This document shows positions 7,165 through 13,967 of a DNA stretch of 14,472 nt, in pieces. The stretch spans positions 1 through 14,472 of the forward strand of contig JAJYAH010000088.1 of assembly GCA_021779635.1 (NCBI GenBank). Reading direction: 5' to 3'. The notes beneath the pieces are model-generated. The model had not been told where the DNA came from and ran no database searches. It worked only from the letters and a program-made list of their open reading frames with translations. The position numbers and the translations under genes were made by a program. Source of the DNA: Pseudomonadota bacterium. GTDB taxonomy: Bacteria > Pseudomonadota > Alphaproteobacteria > Rhizobiales > Xanthobacteraceae. The stretch's first letter is position 1, and each line of letters opens with the position of its first letter.

Positions 7165-7383
7165 TTACGTGATGGCGTCACGGGACCCGTCCGGCTGGTT
7201 CGAAGCCGAATCAAGGAACTGGATTTTGACATCGGGCGGCACGGTCTTGCCGGTAATCCGCTGAAGGGCTTCATTCGGGTTGCTTAGACAAAGTGCGCGG
7301 AACGCCGGATCGGTCTGCGAGAGCTTGAATATCTTTTGTACTGCCCGCTTCAGCTCCTCTTCGGTCAAGATCTCTTCATCCAT
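7165..7383 (-). CDS. NHLP-leader-like short peptide next to LanM (candidate RiPP leader/precursor)
   Basis: This 72-residue acidic peptide starts at ATG 7383 with GGGAG seven bases upstream. Residues about 5-58 resemble the nitrile-hydratase-like leader peptide (NHLP) type used by RiPP systems: an acidic helix EEELKRAVQKIFKLSQ, then TDPAFRALCLSNPNEALQ, then GKTVPPDVKIQFLD. NHLP leaders are known partners of CCG-type LanM enzymes, and this gene lies 52 nt downstream of lanM on the same strand. The C-terminus after the leader is only SASNQPDGSRDAIT. It contains Ser and Thr but no Cys, so it cannot by itself form a lanthionine ring, and no Gly-Gly cleavage site is present. It may be a leader without a core, a substrate dehydrated only, a truncated precursor, or a stand-alone helper. 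Confidence 0.75.
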   Translation of the reverse strand: MDEEILTEEELKRAVQKIFKLSQTDPAFRALCLSNPNEALQRITGKTVPPDVKIQFLDSASNQPDGSRDAIT

Positions 7384-7435
7384 TTCCGAACTCCCAAGCT
7401 CGTTGAGTCATCGTCTGCGCGGTTGCGCTTATGAA

Positions 7436-10400
7436 TTAGTTCAGCAGCAGGACCGAAGGAATTTTCGCCGGATCGGCCAGGCGCAGCAGTTGATAACCGA
7501 CGCCCGCAGTTCCCTGAAACAGGCTCGGGTTGAAGAAGCCATTATGAAACGCGATATTGAAGCCGCCGCGCTTGTTGCTGCGCGCCACGGTTCTTGCGGC
7601 GAGTCGCAGCGCTTTGCGGGACCACTCGCCCTGCGGAAACCGCTCGCCCGCAGTGCAGAGCGTATCCATGAGCCCTGCATTGCCACAACAGAGATGGTCG
7701 CGCGGCAGCAAATTGGCGCTGCTGGTTGACGCCAGGGCGGCCTGGATATCCCGCTGGACCTCACGCGTATCCATCATATCCAGGGCTGCGATCCGGCCCA
7801 GGCCGATTCCGGGCGCGCCGTGGCACCAGGCCATGCAGAACATCGGACTTTGCGAAAGCCTAACGGCGGCGCGCCGATAATCCGGCCAATTGTTCTGTTC
7901 GCTGACGAAAGCGCATTCCTCAAAACGGATGCCGTCGACCGCCGCTTCGTGGAATTGAGCGTCGGTTGTGACCTTGTAGAGTTGCAGCAGAGCGTAGGCG
8001 ATGCCGGCCGCGCCGTGCGAAAAACCGGTGAGGTGGCATCCATCCAGGGTTGGCCAGGTCCTGAAGCCGAATTTGTCAAGCGCACGCCGTCGCAACAAAT
8101 GGCGACCGCATGCGACGGCGCGGGCAAGAACCTCCGGCTCGCCGGTAGCGGCATAGCAAGCGAGCAGGCCGGGAATAGCGCCGGCGGAGCCGCTCATGGC
8201 ATCGAGGCCATTGTCGTTTTCGATCTGATCCGGGCGAATTCGCAGCGCCGCCAACCTGGCATCGGCGATCAATTCGCCTTCACCCAGAAATTCACCGGCA
8301 CGGGTCAACGCATATACGATCGAGGATAGTCCGGCATACCCGCCAAAGCCGAACTCGGCCAGTTCTTCATCGGTGGCAAGCTTGATCCAGCGCTGGATCG
8401 GTTTCAGAGAGGCATGCGCCAGGGCGTGGTAGGAAGACCCCGGCGAGATTTTTTCGAGCGCCGCAAAGAACAGACCAACGCCCGCCCGGCCGTTGTAAAG
8501 GTCGTTTTCCATCGGCTGCAAGGTATATCGTTCGGCTGCCGGCGCATAGTTCAGCACCATCCAGCCGAGGTCTCCGTTGGTCTGACGGAATGCCTTGGCT
8601 TCGATCTCGCTCGCCAACCGAGTTGCGGCATTGAGCAGCTCGTCTCTGCCCAACGGCTCGATCTCCCGATATTCTTCATATTCATCGCTTGCGGTAACGA
8701 CCGATGGATCGGTCCCAAGATTGGCGCTGCGCACGTCGAACGAGCCGACGATCAGGCTGAGCTGCCATTGCAGATCCTCTTCGCTCAGGCCGCCGATCTT
8801 TTTCCGTGCGGCATTCCAGGCGGTATCGACGAAGCAATCGACGATCCGATTCCCGGGACCCACTCTCAAGGCATTTTCGTCGCCGCGCGCCGTAAACCTT
8901 GGAATGTCCAGTTTCCAAAGTGACGCCGTTTCTGCCTGTAGCAGCGGCCAGGTGATCGGCTTGTGCGGTGCCTTGAGCAGCCTCCGCGCGAGGACATCAA
9001 GTTGCGCGCCGAGATCGACACCGTCGCCGAGATAGGCGGGATGGAGAGCCCGTCGCAGGATCAGCGAATACAGCGCGGTCGATCGGTAGATGAAGCGGGA
9101 TTCGTGCGCAAACATCGATCGCAGCGGCCCGTTCTCGTCGAGCAGCACATCCGCTTTCTCTCGCAGAAATCGAAAGGCCTCCTCGAAACCCCCGAGGATG
9201 ATGTCGGTGTAGTCATTCAATACCGCAACTTGCCCATTCAGCTTCGGCAAATTGTGCGCGGGCGGCGGTCGCTGCAACTCGTAGGAATAGTCCATGCCGT
9301 CGGTATTGATATGTTTCCAGACGACAAGGTCGGCTTCGCCCTCTTCCAGTTCGGAGCGCGCCAGCCCCGAGATGTCAAAATATTGATGATCCACCTTGAC
9401 GGGGTCGGGTAGCAGATCGGTCGCCAGCACGGAAAGGCGCAGCCGCGCTATCATTTCGTCGGCGTCATCGCCGTCGCCGACGGCAATTTTTGTTCGCTGA
9501 TGATAAATGGTTTCCAGATCGATCGGTACGGGGTGCTCGCCGCTGGCGATCATGTTTTCAAAGTGGAAGTCGCTGCCGTTGAGTGCATAGACGAGGCAAA
9601 GGAAATTGCCGGTCCGCCGATAGTAACGGCGGATCTCCTCGTCGCTGGCGCAGGATCGGTGTTCGACATATTCGACCCAGCCGTAATCGCCGCGATCCAG
9701 AATGGTCAGAATGCGAAACGGCAACAGCGCCCCGAAGCGGTTGATCCACGCCACGAAATCGAAATACGCCCGATCGAGGCCGAGGCTTCTCGGCTTGTAG
9801 ATGAGTTTAAGTCCGGACGAAAACTCAACCGAGATGACAGTACGCCCGCCATCATGCGGGTCCGAAAGACCCGTCTGTACGGCGATAGCGCCACCTGTTG
9901 GCTTGCACCGATTGAATGTTCTTTCGATTTCGGCAATGTCATCGAAAAGCCGTCGCTCGAATTCGCTGATGTTACCTACCCATCGCAGCACCGCCTCAGC
10001 CAGGAGGCGGGCCATCACGCAATATTCTTCGAATAGCGAACCCCAGCCATCCCGATAGACTTCCGTGATGAAGCGACGATACTGCGCGCGCGAAGTTATT
10101 TCCGGTTCAAGTTCCGCGGGCGGATCGGTTGCGAATTGGCGACATGCCAAAAAGGCCCGAAATTCCACGGCGAGCACACGCGCGGCAATCTCGGCAAGCC
10201 CTCGCAGAAGGTCGCGCGCGAACGCGTTCAACACATGGGCTGGAAGATTGCTTGCTCCCTCTGCGGCGAGCAGCGCCCGCGCGACTTCGACAAACGGCAG
10301 AAACAATTCTTCGAACGGCAGCGGATCGCCAGGCTCCAGATACGGGAATTTTGTTGCCGGCTCCGGCGAGACGGCGGCGTCTTGCGATCGCGGTGTCGCT

Positions 10401-10687
10401 TCCAGGACGCGATTTAATACCTCGCACCACTCGGGCAGCTTGAAATTCCAGGGGATATCGATGCGTCCTAACAACCGCCGCGGGTCGGTCGCGTCCAGCC
10501 CGTCCCGCGCCAGCCGATCGAGGAACAGCGCCTCGTCGCCGTCGCTGGCGGCGTTCCGCCATTGCTTCAGCCTTGTCTCGATTTCTTGCGGCTCGGGTGG
10601 GCTCTCGGCGCGGAGGTTGGCTGCGAGCCGTTCCCACACAGACAACGAGTCAACCGCGATTCTTGCGAGCCGATCTGGCGAGAGCAA
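7436..10687 (-). CDS. lanM: Class II lanthipeptide synthetase LanM (CCG type)
   Basis: This 1083-residue cytoplasmic bifunctional enzyme would dehydrate Ser/Thr in a precursor peptide and add Cys to form (methyl)lanthionine. The N-terminal DUF4135 dehydratase shows LKLIYKPRSL with Lys298, then NGSDFHFENMIASGEHP (Asp373, His375, Asn378) and PIDLETIYH (Asp390, Glu392), the kinase-like catalytic set of LanM. The C-terminal LanC cyclase has GFSHGAAGIAYAL (His891), AWCHGAPGIG (Cys955, His956) and LCCGNAG (Cys1000, Cys1001). The last motif is CCG instead of the commoner CHG, giving three Cys zinc ligands as in ProcM, a group known for substrate tolerance. Translation probably begins at TTG 10687 with AAGGG nine bases upstream. 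A stop in frame just above excludes a longer form. Short peptide genes lie on both sides on the same strand. Confidence 0.95.
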   Translation of the reverse strand: MLSPDRLARIAVDSLSVWERLAANLRAESPPEPQEIETRLKQWRNAASDGDEALFLDRLARDGLDATDPRRLLGRIDIPWNFKLPEWCEVLNRVLEATPRSQDAAVSPEPATKFPYLEPGDPLPFEELFLPFVEVARALLAAEGASNLPAHVLNAFARDLLRGLAEIAARVLAVEFRAFLACRQFATDPPAELEPEITSRAQYRRFITEVYRDGWGSLFEEYCVMARLLAEAVLRWVGNISEFERRLFDDIAEIERTFNRCKPTGGAIAVQTGLSDPHDGGRTVISVEFSSGLKLIYKPRSLGLDRAYFDFVAWINRFGALLPFRILTILDRGDYGWVEYVEHRSCASDEEIRRYYRRTGNFLCLVYALNGSDFHFENMIASGEHPVPIDLETIYHQRTKIAVGDGDDADEMIARLRLSVLATDLLPDPVKVDHQYFDISGLARSELEEGEADLVVWKHINTDGMDYSYELQRPPPAHNLPKLNGQVAVLNDYTDIILGGFEEAFRFLREKADVLLDENGPLRSMFAHESRFIYRSTALYSLILRRALHPAYLGDGVDLGAQLDVLARRLLKAPHKPITWPLLQAETASLWKLDIPRFTARGDENALRVGPGNRIVDCFVDTAWNAARKKIGGLSEEDLQWQLSLIVGSFDVRSANLGTDPSVVTASDEYEEYREIEPLGRDELLNAATRLASEIEAKAFRQTNGDLGWMVLNYAPAAERYTLQPMENDLYNGRAGVGLFFAALEKISPGSSYHALAHASLKPIQRWIKLATDEELAEFGFGGYAGLSSIVYALTRAGEFLGEGELIADARLAALRIRPDQIENDNGLDAMSGSAGAIPGLLACYAATGEPEVLARAVACGRHLLRRRALDKFGFRTWPTLDGCHLTGFSHGAAGIAYALLQLYKVTTDAQFHEAAVDGIRFEECAFVSEQNNWPDYRRAAVRLSQSPMFCMAWCHGAPGIGLGRIAALDMMDTREVQRDIQAALASTSSANLLPRDHLCCGNAGLMDTLCTAGERFPQGEWSRKALRLAARTVARSNKRGGFNIAFHNGFFNPSLFQGTAGVGYQLLRLADPAKIPSVLLLN

Positions 10688-10762
10688 AGACTCGGGCCCT
10701 TATTTTGAATCGAGTGTCTCGGATGATGGAAATATGTCTGCAGGTAGGGGAGATGTATTAAA

Positions 10763-10795
10763 CTCTCCGCCTGAAGCGCTAGCGCAGGCGGAGAG
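10763..10795 (-). promoter_or_regulatory. Perfect 11-bp hairpin between the 64-aa peptide gene and lanM
   Basis: CTCTCCGCCTG (10763-10773) and CAGGCGGAGAG (10785-10795) form a perfect 11-bp stem with an 11-nt loop, inside which GCGCTAGCGC is itself palindromic. On the minus strand the stem is followed by TTTAAT, so it could act as a leaky terminator or processing site. Many lantibiotic operons have such a structure between precursor and synthetase, where it lowers synthetase expression. A protein operator is the alternative. Confidence 0.7.
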
Positions 10796-10838
10796 GCAAT
10801 CAATTCACGACTATTCGCGTTGTTGAAAAGGTCTCGAT

Positions 10839-11033
10839 TTATTCAGGAGTTAGCGGCCCGCGGGCCCGATAGAAGCAGTTATTGAGCGTGCGCGGCGTCG
10901 AATTATTGCACGATCCTTCCATGCGAGCTGCGGGGCGCCTGCCACCCTCGACGGGCAGCATATGTTGCGTCAGCAGCGGCGGGAGCACGAAGGTACGAAC
11001 GCCATCTTCACGGTTCTTCTCGGAGATAGGCAT
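10839..11033 (-). CDS. 64-aa two-cysteine peptide, candidate lanthipeptide precursor
   Basis: This minus-strand gene has an excellent Shine-Dalgarno (AAGGA, 11040-11044) six bases before ATG 11033 and ends at TAA 10839. The product starts MPISEKNREDGVRTFVLPPL and has Gly-Gly at residues 30-31 (LPVEGG). Its C-terminal part holds Ser41, Cys42, Ser45, Thr46, Thr49 and Cys53 (EGSCNNSTPRTLNNCFYR). Thr49 and Cys53 are spaced as in common lanthionine rings, and Gly-Gly is a classical class II leader cleavage site. It lies upstream of lanM on the same strand, separated by a hairpin. The precursor role is inferred from position, size and residue content. I do not recognise the sequence as a known family, and the N-terminal part is not an NHLP or Nif11 leader. 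Confidence 0.65.
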   Translation of the reverse strand: MPISEKNREDGVRTFVLPPLLTQHMLPVEGGRRPAARMEGSCNNSTPRTLNNCFYRARGPLTPE

Positions 11034-11046
11034 CGAAATTCCTTAC

Positions 11047-11082
11047 CTTGGTGGGCAACGGCGTGCCCCCAAGCTGTTGCCC
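11047..11082 (-). promoter_or_regulatory. Overlapping, mutually exclusive hairpins in the 5' leader of the 64-aa peptide gene
   Basis: Two inverted repeats share bases. CTTGGTGGGCA (11047-11057) pairs with TGCCCCCAAG (11064-11073), with one bulged base. GGGCAAC (11053-11059) pairs perfectly with GTTGCCC (11076-11082). On the minus strand the first stem ends two bases before the AAGGA Shine-Dalgarno. Only one stem can form at a time, so a switch in translation or attenuation is conceivable. An operator in the divergent promoter region is the alternative. Confidence 0.5.
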
Positions 11083-11143
11083 TCGGTCGCAAATGGGAGC
11101 GTAGCTAGTCTAAGCTGCGGCGGTTTGGTGTCAACAGAGGCTC

Positions 11144-13054
11144 ATGGGGATTAGAAAATTAATGATCACCGATCGCGATCGCGAACAGAACGGCAAGCCC
11201 GCGTCGCCGGCGGGCCGGCGGTCGATATTGTCGATCATTATCCCTTTGCTTCCCTATACTTGGTCGCGCGCGCGCCCCGATTTGCAGCTGCGGGTGATCG
11301 TCGCCCTGCTGCTGCTGCTGGCGACCAAGCTTACGACGCTAGCCGTACCGCTGCTCTTCAAGCTGGTCACCGACGCGCTGGCCGGCTTCGAAGGCCCGCC
11401 GCCGGCGGGGCTACCCTGGCTGGTGTGGTTGGTGGCCGCGCCGGTCCCCATTGTGGTGGCGTATTGCGCCGCCCGCGTCTTGGAATCGTCACTCACACAG
11501 TTGCGCGACGGCCTGTTTGGCAAGGTGGCGATGCATGCGGTGCGCCGGCTTGCGGTGCGAACCTTTGCGCATCTGCATGAATTATCGCTGCGTTACCATC
11601 TCGAGCGCAAGATCGGCGGTTTGAGCCGCGTGCTGGAGCGAGGCCGCAACGGCATCGAAATCATCGTCCGGCTCGTCGCGATGCAGTTGCTGCCGACGTT
11701 CATCGAACTGCTGCTGATCGTCGGCTACATGATGTGGCAGTTCGACTGGCGCTACGTCGCCACAGTCGTACTCACCGTCGTGAGCTACGTCATTCTGACC
11801 TATCGGCTGACGGAATATCGGCTCGGAATCCGCCGGCAGGTCAACAGCACCGACACCGAGTCCAATTCACGGGCGATCGATTCACTGATCAATTACGAGG
11901 CGGTGAAGTATTTCAACAACGAGGATCGCGAGGTCGAACGCTACGATTCCGTGATGAAGCATTATGAGGACGCGAGCGTCAAGGCGATCGCATCGCTTTC
12001 CATGACGAATTCGGCGAACACGATCCTGTTCACCATCGGCCTCGGTATCGCGATGATCATGTGCGCGATCGAGGTCAAGGCCGGCACCAAGACAATCGGC
12101 GATTTCGTATTGGTCAACGCCATGATGCTTCAGCTCTATCAGCCGCTTTATTTCGTCGGTTTGGCATATCGGGAGGTCAAGCAGGCCGCGACCGACATCG
12201 AGGCCATGTGGTCGGTCCTGGCGGATGATCCGGAGGTCAAGGACCGGACCGGCGCGCGGCCGCTGGAAGTCGCAAGCGGCGCGATCCGTTTCGACAATGT
12301 TGTCTTTGCATATGAGCCGGAGCGAAAAATCCTCAACGGCGTCAGCTTCGAGGTGCCTTCCGGCAAATCGCTGGCCGTGGTTGGTCCGTCCGGGTCCGGC
12401 AAATCGACCATCGCCCGGCTGCTGTTTCGTTTCTATGATGTGACGTCGGGCCGAATTCTGATTGACGGTCAGGATATCAGCGAAGTGACACAAATTTCGT
12501 TGCGTGCGGCAATCGGGATCGTGCCGCAGGACACCGTGCTGTTCAACGACACCGTACGCTACAACATATGTTACGGCCGCTGGTCGGCAACGGACGCAGA
12601 ACTCGAAGACGCAACGCGGCATGCGCAACTTGACGGTCTCATCGGCGTCGCATCCGAAGGCTACGAGACCGAGGTCGGCGAGCGCGGTTTGAAGCTTTCG
12701 GGCGGCGAAAAGCAGCGTGTCGCCATCGCGCGTACGATCCTGAAGAATCCGCGCATCCTGATACTCGACGAGGCGACCTCCGCGCTTGATACCCGGACCG
12801 AGAAGGAAATCCAGAACGCCCTGGACCGGATTTCCCGCAACCGGACGACGCTCATCATCGCCCATCGACTCTCAACCGTGGTCGACGCCGACGAGATCAT
12901 CGTCCTCGACCAAGGCGTGGTGGCCGAGCGTGGCACGCATAAGGTCTTGCTTGCCAATGGCGGCCTCTATGCGAACATGTGGCGCCACCAACACGAGGCC
13001 AATGGGGCGCAAGCGGTTCGGAAGCCGGCTGACCGAGAGGCAAGAGCGGAATGA
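11144..13054 (+). CDS. Atm1-type ABC exporter, fused permease and ATPase
   Basis: This 636-residue half-transporter has an N-terminal type-IV exporter membrane domain (about residues 25-350) and a C-terminal ATPase. Visible motifs are Walker A GPSGSGKST around Lys420, Q-loop VPQDTVLFND, signature LSGGEKQRVAIAR from residue 518, Walker B ILILDEATSALD with Asp542 and Glu543, and the switch His574 (IIAHRLSTV). The membrane-domain segments NYEAVKYFNNEDREVERY and GDFVLVNAMMLQLYQPL are typical of the Atm1/HMT1 group, which exports glutathione-linked or metal-linked compounds. There is no N-terminal C39 peptidase domain, so it is not a protease-exporter of the LanT type. It is divergent from the 64-aa peptide gene over 110 nt and could still export a lanthipeptide. 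ATG 11162 is an alternative start. The coding end nearly abuts the TPR gene. Confidence 0.92.
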   Translation: MGIRKLMITDRDREQNGKPASPAGRRSILSIIIPLLPYTWSRARPDLQLRVIVALLLLLATKLTTLAVPLLFKLVTDALAGFEGPPPAGLPWLVWLVAAPVPIVVAYCAARVLESSLTQLRDGLFGKVAMHAVRRLAVRTFAHLHELSLRYHLERKIGGLSRVLERGRNGIEIIVRLVAMQLLPTFIELLLIVGYMMWQFDWRYVATVVLTVVSYVILTYRLTEYRLGIRRQVNSTDTESNSRAIDSLINYEAVKYFNNEDREVERYDSVMKHYEDASVKAIASLSMTNSANTILFTIGLGIAMIMCAIEVKAGTKTIGDFVLVNAMMLQLYQPLYFVGLAYREVKQAATDIEAMWSVLADDPEVKDRTGARPLEVASGAIRFDNVVFAYEPERKILNGVSFEVPSGKSLAVVGPSGSGKSTIARLLFRFYDVTSGRILIDGQDISEVTQISLRAAIGIVPQDTVLFNDTVRYNICYGRWSATDAELEDATRHAQLDGLIGVASEGYETEVGERGLKLSGGEKQRVAIARTILKNPRILILDEATSALDTRTEKEIQNALDRISRNRTTLIIAHRLSTVVDADEIIVLDQGVVAERGTHKVLLANGGLYANMWRHQHEANGAQAVRKPADREARAE

Positions 13055-13106
13055 TTCTCGGATCGGCGCGCAGCAGATTTTCGGCAGGAGCGATGCGCAA
13101 TTGACG

Positions 13107-13961
13107 ATGGCAAGCGGCCCCTCACATCCCAGCGATGCCGGCGGCGCAGGCCGCGACGATGATTGGCTGGCGCAGGCAATGTCCGCCCTGGACGACGAAC
13201 GGCCGGAGGACGCGGAGCGAATGGCCGCCGAATTGCTCAAGGCCGATCCGCGCTGCACCGGAGCGCTGTACGTTTTTGGTTGCGCACTGATCATGCAGGG
13301 CCGCGCCGGGGAGGCGATTGCACCGCTCGAAGCCGCATCAGGAGACTGCGACGATCCGGAATGCCACACCGTGCTGGCGATCGCGCTGCGTCAGGTCGGC
13401 CGCCACGAGGATGCGGTCGGCCGCCTGAAACTCGCGATCGAGCGGCATCCCGCTTATGCCGCGGCGTTCAACGAGCTTGGTTATCTCCTGGTCCTGATGG
13501 AGCGCTATGACGAGGCAGCCGACGTCCTCAGTCAGGGCATCGAAATCGCGCCGACGATGCCGCCATTGTCTATCCAGCTTGGTTATGCGGAACTGTCTCG
13601 CCGCAATTGCGCCGATGCCAAAGTCGCCTTTGCGCGGGCGCTCGACATTTCGCCGCGCTCGCATGACGCCCTGTTCGGGATGGCCAAGGCGCATCAGGAA
13701 CTCGGCGAGAACGAGGCGGCCGTCGATTACTTTCGGCGTTATCTGGCGGACCGTCCAAACGATTCCGGGGCTTGGCTCAATCTCGGACATTGTCTGCTGG
13801 AGCTTGGCCAGCTTGAACCCGGCTACGAATCCTTCCGCCAGGCAGCGCGCGGCGATGCAGAGCGCTACGGTACCGCGCTGACCTCCCTGGCGGCGGCGGC
13901 GCGCGGCCGGTTTTGGCTCAGGCCCAGCGCGGCGGCGCGATTCTTGCGGCCGCAACCCTAG
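13107..13961 (+). CDS. Tetratricopeptide-repeat protein
   Basis: This protein of about 284 residues from ATG 13107 has a disordered Gly/Asp-rich start (MASGPSHPSDAGGAGRDDDW) and then about six TPR-like helix pairs across residues 20-265. Examples are LAQAMSALDDERPEDAERMA, AAFNELGYLLVLMERYDEAA and AWLNLGHCLLELGQLEPGYE. TPRs are protein-binding scaffolds, and no catalytic domain is attached. It ends RGRFWLRPSAAARFLRPQP. The start is uncertain: AGGAG at 13086-13090 is better spaced for TTG 13101, which is in frame two codons upstream. The frame stays open into the preceding ABC gene, but that is overlap without TPR character. Only 52 nt separate it from the ABC exporter stop, so the two are probably co-transcribed. 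It converges on the last gene, with 6 nt between stops. Confidence 0.82.
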   Translation: MASGPSHPSDAGGAGRDDDWLAQAMSALDDERPEDAERMAAELLKADPRCTGALYVFGCALIMQGRAGEAIAPLEAASGDCDDPECHTVLAIALRQVGRHEDAVGRLKLAIERHPAYAAAFNELGYLLVLMERYDEAADVLSQGIEIAPTMPPLSIQLGYAELSRRNCADAKVAFARALDISPRSHDALFGMAKAHQELGENEAAVDYFRRYLADRPNDSGAWLNLGHCLLELGQLEPGYESFRQAARGDAERYGTALTSLAAAARGRFWLRPSAAARFLRPQP

Positions 13962-13967
13962 AATGGG

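Noticed and set aside
6269..7264. 331-codon plus-strand open frame
   Set aside because: It lies antisense to the acyltransferase, has Gln/His/Arg-rich composition with no domain pattern, and is explained by high GC.
10065..10826. 253-codon plus-strand open frame
   Set aside because: It is mostly antisense to the start of lanM, Ser/Arg-rich and without any recognisable motif.
10882..11154. 90-codon plus-strand frame with several Cys and Gly-Gly, superficially precursor-like
   Set aside because: It needs a TTG start without a good Shine-Dalgarno and is antisense to the 64-aa gene, which has a strong one.
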